A stretch of 64,000 nucleotides of DNA from Flavobacteriales bacterium (GCA_947500755.1 CANMTO010000004.1:45663-109662); one strand, 5' to 3'; positions 45,501 through 53,757 are shown, counted from the stretch's first letter. A program made the numbers and translations. Notes: generated from the sequence alone by a model not told the origin.

Positions 45501-46077
45501 AAATAACAAGGCGGTGGAGAATTCCTACAAATTAATTGATGGAGCCGGAAATATAATATTTCAACGAAATCAATTAACCAATCAAACCCAATATAAAGAC
45601 ACCTTTGACCTTGCACCGGGATGTTACAGCATTATTATCGAGGATACGGATCACGATGGCTTATCTTTTTGGTATTCAGCTCAAGTGGAAGGTGAAACAA
45701 ACGGTCAAATGCGCTTGCGCTACGTGGGTGGAAGCTACATTGAGTTATTTCCAGGCGATTTTGGTCACTACCACCGCTATGATTTTTCTGTAGGCTTTGG
45801 AGTTGGCTTGAATGAAAATAATTTAGATCATGAAATTGCTGTATTCCCGAATCCAACGAGCGGTGAAACTACCATTGAGATTTCTGGCTTTGTTGATAAT
45901 GAAGCAAGCCTAGAAATTTATGACATGATGGGAAGAAAATGGTTGACGGAGGTAATGACCGCTTCGCAACACTTTGCAGAATCTCATGTGAATCTTGGGG
46001 GAGTTCCATCAGGGGCTTACATTGCACGCATTGTGACTAAGAATCAGGTGTATACGAAACAATTTATTAAGCAGTAA
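42598..46077 (+). CDS. PNGase F-like T9SS protein with an inserted LamG domain
   Basis: This is an 1159-residue secreted protein with a signal peptide at residues 1-19. The start matches the N-terminal lobe of PNGase F (KVLMYYKLKC, TTWDQYDCGEWDY; Asp69 aligns with the catalytic Asp). A long insert follows, including a LamG/concanavalin-like domain at about 284-454. The PNGase fold then resumes: VEIARYITPYG with Glu614, and SGHGQVGNMACCEW with Glu733 where PNGase F has CAEW, then GWCPGD near 778. Residues about 1081-1159 are a T9SS sorting domain (VFPNPTSGET). Removal of N-glycans from glycoproteins outside the cell is inferred; the substrate is unproven. Confidence 0.85.
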   Translation: MRILLTTLIAITLFSSVFGQDTTWVQTFTFDSITNRHDEFTFPASLDSQRFEKVLMYYKLKCSPLTTWDQYDCGEWDYLTYTRVFDHTGNFDSVKREGAKYLANFQAPALINYNSANAGAPYANVYQINQSFRTGEVLQDFVVNIGNGSSALPFHTQSTGGTYQFLVTAQELLAAGVQAGDLQSLSLFVSNLAQNEGLSFPKISLLGTNLASLTQLVTGAFVDVYNQQVNPGSMQLGANRFLFFQPFAWNGAQNIIVQLSFDSETSTASQYSFQSETGAGFSSNYVDGRNGVIEFDGTNYSMLELSDTLIAGDVTIEFWAKGNANNGTNTSILEAYDTLNNRVLNIHMPWSNNNIYWDAGNHTGYDRINKPMSAAEIDNNWNHWAFVKKQSTGQMFIYKNGLIWHSGSNLNRPVGYIHRFVLGASRDYGIKWKGQVDEFRVFKAALDSTTILANFKEKIDNSHPNYNALITYYDFDDVNYADDRSPNDYKLMLSEGFDPLTGSMIKATAPLAGVQSVSERPVVAFGQGTVSGAVQTTMVSQSKPIEPVVIFEQAAVNRHFEIVNSYRGVPQGSSYTFSPQGAVVSTSAVGSDLQLINDTILYHEQPYEIVKDVEIARYITPYGINFDLGPNGFSWIYDVTDYQRYLHGIVDLAAHNTQELLDLKFAFVKGIPPRDVHKREPIWADWRSYNYGQMANDVVLQNKPVVLSDTSQMFKIKTRMSGHGQVGNMACCEWVPNDHRISIDGTPRYNWNIWQTTECGDNPNIGQGGTWPYAREGWCPGDRVKDFDFELTPFVQPGDTVNIDYSITAVPPGDPGTAGGNYIGAFDLISYSAPNFQNDAAIVDVLNPNNWEYYSKFNPTCSNPRVVLRNTGATALTSCFIRCWITYGNEIQFNWTGNLGFMEEEVVEIPVNDLGFWMDMDSTETFTAYVSNVNGTVGNDEYLQNSVKQVKFDAPEVINGPFFAWLSTNNKAVENSYKLIDGAGNIIFQRNQLTNQTQYKDTFDLAPGCYSIIIEDTDHDGLSFWYSAQVEGETNGQMRLRYVGGSYIELFPGDFGHYHRYDFSVGFGVGLNENNLDHEIAVFPNPTSGETTIEISGFVDNEASLEIYDMMGRKWLTEVMTASQHFAESHVNLGGVPSGAYIARIVTKNQVYTKQFIKQ

Positions 46078-46079
46078 CC

Positions 46080-46178
46080 ATGAACATTAAAGAAATGATT
46101 ACCACCTATTTCCCCGATGTTTGGCAATACGTGGTGATAATTCTAATATTTATCGTAGCCGCAATTATATTTTTATGA
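46080..46178 (+). CDS. 32-residue single-pass membrane microprotein
   Basis: The frame has an ATG two bases after the upstream stop and TGA at 46176-46178. The TGA overlaps the next gene's ATG in a four-base ATGA. The peptide begins MNIKEMITTYFPDVWQ, and its second half is one uninterrupted hydrophobic helix (YVVIILIFIVAAIIFL). The spacing and overlap are just what is expected of a coupled operon gene. No family is recognised. Export assistance or a partner role for the flanking T9SS proteins is speculation. Confidence 0.65.
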   Translation: MNIKEMITTYFPDVWQYVVIILIFIVAAIIFL

Positions 46179-48505
46179 AAACCATACTCGCAGCATTATT
46201 TTTATTTACGGCTTGGTATAGCTACAGCCAATTGAATGTAGATTCCTTGTCTCATATTTCATATCAGCAATTGCATGGCGCTAATTTGAATGATGTATGG
46301 GGCTATGAAGATGAGATGGGTAATGAATATGCTATCGTTGGAACCTCGAAAGGAACTTCCATTGTAGATATTTCAAATCCATCAAATCCGGTAGAGATTT
46401 TCTGGATGCCAGGCACAGAATCTATTTGGAGAGATCCTTCTGTTTATGGAGATTACGCTTATGTGACTACCGAAGCGGATGACGGCTTATTAATCATTGA
46501 TTTATCGCCACTTCCTCTATCTACTAACCTTCCAACCAGTGTGTATATGGGGCCTCCCGGACAAACCTGGACTTCTGCCCATACCTGTTTTTGTGATAAT
46601 CAAGGATTTGCCTATGTGTTCGGAAGTAATCGGGGAGAGGGTGGTGTAATTATTTTAGACATCACTTCGAATCCAATGCAACCCATAGAAGTGGGCGCAT
46701 TTGATACCTGGTATTGTCACGATGGCTATGTGCGCAATGATACCATGTACTTGGCGCACATTTATGATGGTTTTTTTAGTCTAGTGGATGTGAGTAATCA
46801 CGCTGCACCACAACTCATTGCAGCTCAACCTACCCCAAACCTTTTCGCGCACAACATTTGGCCATCAACTTCCGGTCAATATGTGTTTACTACCGATGAG
46901 GTTTCTGGTTCGTTTATCGCTGTATATGATATTTCAAATACGAATGCTATCGTTGAAGTGGAGCGCATTCAAAACTCGCCCGGAGCAGGGGTGATTCCGC
47001 ACAACACCCATGTCATGGGAGATTATTTAATTACCAGTTACTATTCCGACGGTATTGTGATTCATGATTGTACCAATCCGAATAACCTGGTTAAAGTTGG
47101 ACAATACGATACCTATAATGGTCAAACTACAGGCTACGACGGCTGCTGGGGAGTATATCCGTTTTTTACTAGCGGTACCATCATCGCAGCAGACATTACC
47201 GAGGGCTTATTTATTCTGGGCCCAACCTACACGAAAGGAAGCTATTTAAAAGGTAACGTCACGGAAACGGGTTCCGGAGTTCCGCTGAACGATGTTAAAG
47301 TGACCTTGAGCAATAACAATCAACCGGATTATACCAATCCCCAAGGGGCTTATGTCACTGGATATTATCAGGTTGGTACTGCGCAAGTATTGTTTGAAAA
47401 AGTTGGGTATTATCCATTAACGGCTAATGTTTCCTTAATCCAAGGACAAGAAATTACCTTGGATGCTCAGCTGACGCCAATTCCACCGTTTAACATACAA
47501 GTGAATGTGACGGATGGTGCCACAGGATCACCGATTTTTGATGCACAAATTAAATTGGTTCATCCGCTGATTACGCACACAGGTGTCACTAATGCCTTAG
47601 GGGAGGATCAATTGGTGTTGTTTTACCAAGAACAATATCAGATTTATGTTGGAAAATGGGGGTATAAAACATTTTGTACAACGCAATTAATCGATCAAAA
47701 TACGCAAGTATTAAATGTGACCTTGACGCCTGGCTACTATGATGACTTTGAGTTGGATTTTGGATGGAGTGTCAACGGAACTGCACAAACAGGAATTTGG
47801 GAACGCGGAATTCCGCATGCCACCTCCAGTGGATCCGTGGTAGTAGGTGATGTTCCTTGGGACTGTGGAACTGGCTGTTTTGTAACGGGTAACGATCCGA
47901 ATTTACATCCAGATTTCGATGATGTGGATCAAGGAAATACCGTATTGGTGTCACCACCGATGGATTTAACTGCGTTAACGAATCCGCATGTGAATTTCGC
48001 TCGTGGATATTATAATTTCTATGGACCGCAAGCAGGGGATGATACCTTGAAAGTGTACATTAGTAATGGAAGTCAACTGGTGCTTATTGATGCGGTTAGT
48101 CCACCGCAAGGAAATGCGATGGCTTGGGAGTATAAAAGTATTGGAATAAATGGACTAATTCCCATTACCTCCAGCATGCAACTGGTGGTGTCAATAGCCG
48201 ATTATGACCCCAATATAAACATTACGGAGGCTGCATTTGACGAGTTTTATGTGTCCAATAACAGCTTGAATTCCCTGGAGGAAACGACAAGTGGTCTATC
48301 TATTTTTCCAAATCCATCGTACGATTTTGTAACCTTAACCGGTATTTCAACGAATGAACCCTACGTGATAATGGATAACTTCGGAAGAATTGTGGTACAA
48401 GGTCAAGCAGATTCAACAGCGCTTAAACTCGACGTTCAAGACTGGCATGCTGGGTTTTATGTAGTGCTGCATGCCGGGAAACTCCTTAAATTTGTAAAAG
48501 AATAG
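46175..48505 (+). CDS. Choice-of-anchor B (LVIVD-repeat) T9SS protein
   Basis: This is a 776-residue secreted protein. A signal peptide is followed by a propeller-like LVIVD region (about 20-370) of the choice-of-anchor B family: LNDVWGYEDEMGNEYAIVG, TSIVDISNPSNPVEIF, WYCHDGYVRNDTMYLAH. Two carboxypeptidase regulatory-like domains (about 375-535) come next. A choice-of-anchor J/MAM-like sandwich (about 545-695, DDFELDFGWSV) follows, then a T9SS tail (IFPNPSYDFVTL). ATG 46175 is chosen over an in-frame start at 46121 because it begins the signal peptide and overlaps the microprotein stop. Function is unknown; surface display is likely. Confidence 0.85.
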   Translation: MKTILAALFLFTAWYSYSQLNVDSLSHISYQQLHGANLNDVWGYEDEMGNEYAIVGTSKGTSIVDISNPSNPVEIFWMPGTESIWRDPSVYGDYAYVTTEADDGLLIIDLSPLPLSTNLPTSVYMGPPGQTWTSAHTCFCDNQGFAYVFGSNRGEGGVIILDITSNPMQPIEVGAFDTWYCHDGYVRNDTMYLAHIYDGFFSLVDVSNHAAPQLIAAQPTPNLFAHNIWPSTSGQYVFTTDEVSGSFIAVYDISNTNAIVEVERIQNSPGAGVIPHNTHVMGDYLITSYYSDGIVIHDCTNPNNLVKVGQYDTYNGQTTGYDGCWGVYPFFTSGTIIAADITEGLFILGPTYTKGSYLKGNVTETGSGVPLNDVKVTLSNNNQPDYTNPQGAYVTGYYQVGTAQVLFEKVGYYPLTANVSLIQGQEITLDAQLTPIPPFNIQVNVTDGATGSPIFDAQIKLVHPLITHTGVTNALGEDQLVLFYQEQYQIYVGKWGYKTFCTTQLIDQNTQVLNVTLTPGYYDDFELDFGWSVNGTAQTGIWERGIPHATSSGSVVVGDVPWDCGTGCFVTGNDPNLHPDFDDVDQGNTVLVSPPMDLTALTNPHVNFARGYYNFYGPQAGDDTLKVYISNGSQLVLIDAVSPPQGNAMAWEYKSIGINGLIPITSSMQLVVSIADYDPNINITEAAFDEFYVSNNSLNSLEETTSGLSIFPNPSYDFVTLTGISTNEPYVIMDNFGRIVVQGQADSTALKLDVQDWHAGFYVVLHAGKLLKFVKE

Positions 48506-48510
48506 GTTGT

Positions 48511-49467
48511 ATGAATAGGCCACAACTTTCAATCGTTATTCCCCTGCTCAATGAGGAAGAATCCTTGCCAGAATTGCATGCATGGTTGTTGCGAGTATTT
48601 CATGCAAATTCCTTTACCTATGAAGTGCTTTTTGTAGATGACGGGAGTTCTGACAGCAGTTGGGAAGTTATTCAAGGGTTAAGTAAAGCAGATCCACATA
48701 CCTTTGGATTAAAGTTTCAACGCAATTATGGTAAATCAGCGGCGCTGCAAACCGCATTCCAACACGTGAATGGCGACGTAGTCATTACCATGGATGCCGA
48801 CCTACAAGATTCTCCGGATGAAATTCCTGAATTATATAGAATGATTACCCAAGAGGGATTAGATTTGGTTTCAGGATGGAAACAAAAACGCTATGACCCA
48901 ATCACAAAAACACTTCCCACCAAACTTTACAATTGGGCAGCACGTAGAATAACGGGTATTTATCTGCACGATTTTAATTGTGGACTCAAAGCGTATAAGC
49001 GCGCAGTGGTCAAGAGTATAGAGGTATATGGGGACATGCATCGCTACATGCCCGCCTTGGCTAAATATGCCGGTTTCAAAAAAATCGGTGAAAAAGTGGT
49101 GCAACATCAAGCCCGTAAATATGGGTATTCAAAATTTGGGTTAAATCGATTTCTGAATGGACCGTTGGATTTGATGACCGTTGCCTTTATGGGAAAATTT
49201 GCAAAAAAACCGATGCACTTTTTTGGAGCACTTGGAACCTTGATGTTTTTTGTGGGTTTTGGCTTTGGCTTATATCTAGGAATCGATAAGTTGTTTATTC
49301 ATACCCGAGGCGTGAAATTGGCGGAACGCACAGAATTCTTTGTTGCCTTAGTTGCAATGCTCATGGGACTTCAGTTTTTTCTTACCGGATTTTTAGCCGA
49401 ATTAGTAAGTCGGAATTCGTCGGCAAGAAATACCTATTTGGTTGAAGAGCAAGCAGGATGGGAGTAA
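48511..49467 (+). CDS. GT2 polyprenyl-phosphate sugar transferase (DPM1/GtrB-like)
   Basis: This 318-residue enzyme has the GT2 core (LSIVIPLLNEEESL, VDDGSSDSSW, DADLQDSPDEIP) with the Arg-rich GWKQKRYDP and FNCGLKAYKR blocks. Two C-terminal membrane helices (about 235-260 and 275-305) follow. This is the layout of enzymes that load a sugar onto undecaprenyl phosphate, which GT39-type enzymes then use. A GT39-like gene is at 36157. It starts five bases after the upstream stop and overlaps the HAD gene by ten bases. Confidence 0.9.
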   Translation: MNRPQLSIVIPLLNEEESLPELHAWLLRVFHANSFTYEVLFVDDGSSDSSWEVIQGLSKADPHTFGLKFQRNYGKSAALQTAFQHVNGDVVITMDADLQDSPDEIPELYRMITQEGLDLVSGWKQKRYDPITKTLPTKLYNWAARRITGIYLHDFNCGLKAYKRAVVKSIEVYGDMHRYMPALAKYAGFKKIGEKVVQHQARKYGYSKFGLNRFLNGPLDLMTVAFMGKFAKKPMHFFGALGTLMFFVGFGFGLYLGIDKLFIHTRGVKLAERTEFFVALVAMLMGLQFFLTGFLAELVSRNSSARNTYLVEEQAGWE

Positions 49468-50006
49468 ATCTTTTTAATGTCGATCATACCTGGACCTTAT
49501 TCTTGGATCGGGATGGGGTTATTAATAAACGAATTTTCGGGGGATACGTATTAAATACGGACTCCTTTGAATTTGAACCAGGGGTAATGTCTGCCTTAAA
49601 AATGGCAAACCAACGTTTTGGTAAAATTATTGTTGTAACGAACCAGCAATGCGTTGCGTTAGGCTTACTCAGTGAACTCGCGCTGGATCAAATTCATCAA
49701 GACATGATTACTCAAGTTACAAGGTATGGCGGACGAATTGATGCGGTTTATGCGGCTCTTGACTTGAAGACGGCAACCCCAAACCGCAGAAAACCGAATT
49801 CGGCCATGGCGCTAGAGGCAAAACTTAAATTTCCTGAGCTTGACTTTTCCAAGGCAGTTATGGTAGGCGATACCGACAGTGACATTCGATTTGGTAGTGA
49901 ATTAGGAATGAGAACAGTATTGGTCGAAAGTAAAGAAGTAACTACAGCGGTTCCCGACCTTTCGGTGAATTCACTCTTGGAATTAATGAATAAACTATGC
50001 GCTTAA
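49458..50006 (+). CDS. HAD-family phosphatase, GmhB-like without zinc Cys
   Basis: This 182-residue HAD hydrolase has motif I LFLDRDGVIN (Asp17, Asp19), motif II VVTNQQ, motif III RRKPNSAM and motif IV MVGDTDSDI. The layout matches histidinol-phosphate and heptose bisphosphate phosphatases (GmhB). The zinc-binding Cys loop of GmhB, expected before the RKP motif, is absent (DLKTATPNRRKP). It could dephosphorylate a heptose or another sugar phosphate for the neighbouring glycosyltransferases. It overlaps genes on both sides by ten bases. Confidence 0.83.
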   Translation: MGVNLFNVDHTWTLFLDRDGVINKRIFGGYVLNTDSFEFEPGVMSALKMANQRFGKIIVVTNQQCVALGLLSELALDQIHQDMITQVTRYGGRIDAVYAALDLKTATPNRRKPNSAMALEAKLKFPELDFSKAVMVGDTDSDIRFGSELGMRTVLVESKEVTTAVPDLSVNSLLELMNKLCA

Positions 50007-50749
50007 TATTCTTTTTAGTATTGATGGGTTTGTTGGCATCTCCCGTACATGCACAAAACAAGAAAGATTCTAAAGGACGTAAACAAGGCGTTTGGGAGAA
50101 ATATTATTCGGATGGTAAAACCATGCTTTATACAGGTCAATTTAAAGATGATCAGCCGGTAGGTGAATTCAAGTATTATTTTGAGTCGGGCAAAATCAAA
50201 TCAATTGTTCAACATGAAACCAGCGAGCGCAGCTATGCGTGGTTCTATTTTGAGAATGAACAACTCATGAGTGAAGGACAATACATGAATCAAAAGAAAG
50301 ATTCCGTATGGAGGAACTATAATGCACAAGGATTTTTAGTGAGTAAAGAAACATTTAAGAATAATCGACTTAATGGGGAAAAGTTGATTTACTACATTCA
50401 GAACCAAATCGAAACGGGTGAAGTTAAATGCGCCATACTAGAAACCTATAAAGACAGCATGCTACATGGCTCATGTATAGAATTTTTTTCTTCAGGTAGC
50501 AAGAAGCAACAGGGAACATATGCACAAGGAAAAAAAGTTGGAATATGGGAAACCTATCATCCCGATGGATCGTTAGCCACGCGGATTAAATTTAGAGATG
50601 GAAAGGCATATGGCTATGCTTATGCCTTTGATGAGGAGGGTACGGAACTTTACAAGTCATATTGGCTTGATGGAAAACGCCTAGATGCCAAAGCGTTTGA
50701 TAAGTATTTAATTGATTGTAAAAATAAAGGGATGATTCCCGAAGAATAA
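49997..50749 (+). CDS. Exported YwqK-like (MORN-type repeat) protein
   Basis: This is a 250-residue protein with a signal peptide at residues 1-20 (SPVHAQ end). It is built from repeats of about 22 residues with the pattern G-x-W-x-x-Y-x-x-G-x-x-x-x-x-G-x-F: QGVWEKYYSDGKTMLYTG, VGEFKYYFESGKIKS, VGIWETYHPDGSL. This fits the YwqK antitoxin-named family, but no toxin gene is present, so that label says little about function. It is translationally coupled to the HAD phosphatase. Confidence 0.83.
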   Translation: MRLIFFLVLMGLLASPVHAQNKKDSKGRKQGVWEKYYSDGKTMLYTGQFKDDQPVGEFKYYFESGKIKSIVQHETSERSYAWFYFENEQLMSEGQYMNQKKDSVWRNYNAQGFLVSKETFKNNRLNGEKLIYYIQNQIETGEVKCAILETYKDSMLHGSCIEFFSSGSKKQQGTYAQGKKVGIWETYHPDGSLATRIKFRDGKAYGYAYAFDEEGTELYKSYWLDGKRLDAKAFDKYLIDCKNKGMIPEE

Positions 50750-50761
50750 GTATTTTTAGGC

Positions 50762-51448
50762 ATGAACCGTTCGGTACTTTTGTTGTCATTGTCTTTGATT
50801 CTTTTTGCAAGTAGCTGCAAAAAAGAACCTTCTCCTGCTGTTATTTCAAGTTTTCATTACGGATATTACCCCATTAAGGAAGGCAGTTTTTGGATCTATC
50901 AAGTGACTGAAATCATACATGATGAAAACGCCGCTATTCCGCATGATACGATAAGCTATCAGTTAAAAACAGAAATTGGCGATACTCTGATTGATAACGA
51001 AGGTAGAATCGTTAACCGATTCAATCGTTATAAACGAAGTAATTCCTTTGCCTCTTGGGTGATTTCCGATGTTTGGACTACCGTTTTAGCAAATAACCGG
51101 GCTGAATTAGTGGAAGAGAATATCCGAAGGGTGGTACTCCGATTTCCCGTAAAAACAGCGACCATTTGGGATCCTAATCAATTTAATTTCTTACCCTCAT
51201 TACAAGCGTATTATGAGGATCTTCATGAGCCCTTTTCACTGGGTGCAATTCAGTCTGATAGTACAGTACATGTGATATCTGCCAAAGAACTCACCTTAGT
51301 TTCTTATCAGAATCAATATGAGGTTTATGCGAAACAGATTGGCTTGGTGAAAAAGTATTACAAGGATCTTCAAATTTCAAATTTTGATACCTTGGATGTT
51401 TCACAGGGCAAGGAACTTTACTTCAGCCTCTTGGAGTACGGGCATTAA
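50762..51448 (+). CDS. Hypothetical lipoprotein
   Basis: This is a 228-residue protein with a lipobox (LFASSC, Cys19). The mature region (YYPIKEGSFWIYQVTEI, IGDTLIDNEGRIVNRFNRYK) reads as a single beta-rich domain of the kind seen in many Bacteroidota lipoproteins, with no family that I recognise. It starts 12 bases after the YwqK-like gene and precedes the GT9 promoter. Confidence 0.72.
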   Translation: MNRSVLLLSLSLILFASSCKKEPSPAVISSFHYGYYPIKEGSFWIYQVTEIIHDENAAIPHDTISYQLKTEIGDTLIDNEGRIVNRFNRYKRSNSFASWVISDVWTTVLANNRAELVEENIRRVVLRFPVKTATIWDPNQFNFLPSLQAYYEDLHEPFSLGAIQSDSTVHVISAKELTLVSYQNQYEVYAKQIGLVKKYYKDLQISNFDTLDVSQGKELYFSLLEYGH

Positions 51449-51460
51449 TCTGTAACTTTG
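51431..51460 (+). promoter_or_regulatory. Promoter for the GT9-GT4 pair, likely leaderless
   Basis: TTG at 51431-51433, a 19-base spacer and TAACTTTG at 51453-51460 form a near-consensus promoter lying inside the end of the lipoprotein gene. The box ends five bases before ATG 51466. Confidence 0.65.
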
Positions 51461-51465
51461 AACGT

Positions 51466-52566
51466 ATGGAATTCAGTGAGGTAAAGCGAGATTGTAGTTT
51501 TTTTAAAGGACATATTCCGTGTAAGTTCAATAAATTGGACGGAAGCGTATGCGACAGTTGTACGCATTTTCAACCCCTGGAAACACGAATTTTAATAATC
51601 AAACTAGCAGCCTTAGGAGATGTGATTCGCACCACTCCGTTGCTTACACTTTTTCGGAATAAATATCCAAACGCACACATTACGTGGATGACGCAAAGTC
51701 CAGAGATTTTACCTAAGGATCAAATCGAACAAATCCTTCCGTTTAATGCGATGTCGGTTTTTCTGTTGGAAAATAGTTTGTTCGATGTGGCGGTTAATCT
51801 CGATAAAGAAGCAGAAGCCTGCGTATTAATGGCTAAGGTAGAAGCTCGCGAGAAGTACGGATATACGTGGGAAGATCACGCGGTTGCGCCGTGTACAAGC
51901 GCTGCGGAGCATAAATTAATGACCGGTTTCTTTGATCAATTATCTAAAGAAAACACGAAAAGTTACCTGCAGGAAATTTTTGAGATTTGTCACGCATCCT
52001 TCAATTTTGAACCGTATGCGATTCAGTTAAATCACCCAAAATATAACCATTGGCAAACTATCCTTGATGAAAAACGTGACGGAAAACAAGTCGTCGGTTT
52101 AAACACGGGCTGTGGTCCACGATGGAATACGCGCCTTTGGAAGGATGAATATTGGGTAGAGCTTGCAATAACCTTACGCGAACAAGGATATTATCCGATG
52201 TTTCTTGGTGGCGAATTAGAGCACACTAAAAATGTATTCTTATCGGAGAACGCTGGGGCTTATTACCCCGGACATTTCGATTTAGAAACATTCATAAGTT
52301 TAACCAATACCTGCGATATTGTGGTAACCCAGGTGACTATGATGATGCACATTGCAACAGCACTTCAAAAAAAGATGGTCTTGATGAATACCATTTTTAA
52401 TCCGCATGAGTTTGAATTGTATGGAAAAGGAGTTATTGTTGGACCCCCTTCGCCATGCCAGTGCTATTATGGGAATGAATGCGTTCGAGGAGCGTCGTGC
52501 ATGAATGATATCACCCCACAAAGGGTATTCAATGGGTTAAACGCGATTGCCGATTATGAAGATTAG
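51466..52566 (+). CDS. GT9 heptosyltransferase-like protein with N-terminal Cys cluster
   Basis: This 366-residue protein has the GT9 core: ILIIKLAALGDVIRTTPLL, VVGLNTGCGPRWNTRLW and the CDIVVTQVTMMMHIATAL donor-site region. Before the core is a Cys cluster (Cys10, Cys19, Cys29, Cys32 in CSFFKGHIPC and SVCDSC) that looks like a zinc or iron site, and the C-terminus has another (SPCQCYYGNECV). Similar Cys-headed GT9 proteins occur elsewhere. It probably adds a heptose or related sugar to a surface glycan. It overlaps the GT4 gene by 11 bases. Confidence 0.85.
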   Translation: MEFSEVKRDCSFFKGHIPCKFNKLDGSVCDSCTHFQPLETRILIIKLAALGDVIRTTPLLTLFRNKYPNAHITWMTQSPEILPKDQIEQILPFNAMSVFLLENSLFDVAVNLDKEAEACVLMAKVEAREKYGYTWEDHAVAPCTSAAEHKLMTGFFDQLSKENTKSYLQEIFEICHASFNFEPYAIQLNHPKYNHWQTILDEKRDGKQVVGLNTGCGPRWNTRLWKDEYWVELAITLREQGYYPMFLGGELEHTKNVFLSENAGAYYPGHFDLETFISLTNTCDIVVTQVTMMMHIATALQKKMVLMNTIFNPHEFELYGKGVIVGPPSPCQCYYGNECVRGASCMNDITPQRVFNGLNAIADYED

Positions 52567-53680
52567 TTTTCTATCAACATTCTATCCGTATCGAGGCGGA
52601 ATCGCCCAATTCAACGCATTGTTGCATCGACAACTCGAGAAAAACCATGAGGTCAGTGCCGTAACGTTTAAACGACAATATCCTACGCTGTTGTTTCCAG
52701 GCAAAACGCAATTCGTAAGCCCTGAGGATAAGGCAGATGCTATACCAGCTCGAAGATTGTTGGATACCATTAATCCATTATCCTATATTCGCACAGCGAA
52801 AGAAATCCGAAAGACCAAACCGGATATTTTGCTTACAAAATATTGGATGACATTTTTTGCTCCTTCCTTGGGATTTGTTCTCAGCCGTCAATCAAGATTC
52901 ACCAAACGTATTGCCATTTTAGATAACGTGATTCCGCATGAGCGACGATTTTTTGATCATGCCTTTAATCGATATTTCCTGAATCGAAATGATGCATTCA
53001 TTGCCATGACAGAAAAGGTAAAGGCCGATTTATTGTCCTACCTTCCTGATGCTAAATGTATGGTGATCTCACATCCGGTTTATAATCAGTTCGGACCCCG
53101 CATTGATCGAGAGGAGGCATTAAAATCGCTTGGATTAAGTCAGCTTAAGGATAAGAAAATCCTGTTGTTTTTTGGTATAATTCGAGACTACAAAGGCTTG
53201 GATGTATTGATTGAAACGCTTGCGAAACTCGATGATTCCTATCATTTAATCATTGCAGGAGAAGCCTACGGGGATTTTAAAAAATACCAGCGATTGATGG
53301 ATCAGGCTAAGGTAATTGAACGGTGTCATGTGTTCGAACGCTATATTGATGACCATGAGGTGCCGCTTTTCTTCTCTGCGAGTGATGTATGCATGTTAAC
53401 ATACAAATCGGCTACCCAAAGTGGTATTAGTGGCATTTCACAGCATTTTGAGCTTCCAACTATTGCAACAAATGTGGGAGGACTTGCGGAAAGTATTATC
53501 CCCGGAGAAACGGGTTATGTGGTCGATGTGGTGGACCCCTCAGAAATCGCGAAAACCATCAGAACGTATTTTTCAGAAAATAAGAAAGAAGACTTTAGGG
53601 GAAATATTGGACGTGAAAACAAGGCAAACAGCTGGGAATCTTTCTCGGAAAACCTACTCAAATTTATAGATACCATTTGA
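52556..53680 (+). CDS. GT4 family glycosyltransferase
   Basis: This 374-residue retaining glycosyltransferase has a GT-B fold. The N-terminal YPYRGGIAQFN gives the Gly-rich loop. IAILDNVIPHERR, ILLFFGIIRDYKGLDVLIE and IIAGEAYGDF mark the hinge and donor domain. ISQHFELPTIATNVGGLAE contains the donor-binding region. ATG 52556 (MKISFLSTFYPY) is preferred to a TTG at 52547. It completes the set of transferases for a surface glycan. Confidence 0.9.
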   Translation: MKISFLSTFYPYRGGIAQFNALLHRQLEKNHEVSAVTFKRQYPTLLFPGKTQFVSPEDKADAIPARRLLDTINPLSYIRTAKEIRKTKPDILLTKYWMTFFAPSLGFVLSRQSRFTKRIAILDNVIPHERRFFDHAFNRYFLNRNDAFIAMTEKVKADLLSYLPDAKCMVISHPVYNQFGPRIDREEALKSLGLSQLKDKKILLFFGIIRDYKGLDVLIETLAKLDDSYHLIIAGEAYGDFKKYQRLMDQAKVIERCHVFERYIDDHEVPLFFSASDVCMLTYKSATQSGISGISQHFELPTIATNVGGLAESIIPGETGYVVDVVDPSEIAKTIRTYFSENKKEDFRGNIGRENKANSWESFSENLLKFIDTI

Positions 53681-53726
53681 ATAAGATGCCGATTATTCCG
53701 CTATTCAACGAACTCGGGATAAAAAG

Positions 53727-53757
53727 TTGATTTTAATGCGGGGAAATCCTATATTTG
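53727..53757 (+). promoter_or_regulatory. Consensus promoter for secDF
   Basis: TTG (53727-53729), a 20-base spacer and TATATTTG (53750-53757) match the Bacteroidota promoter. A leader of about 30 bases precedes ATG 53790. Confidence 0.75.

Noticed and set aside
49997..50749. Toxin-antitoxin system suggested by the YwqK name
   Set aside because: The family name is historical; no toxin gene is adjacent, and the protein has a signal peptide and MORN-like repeats.
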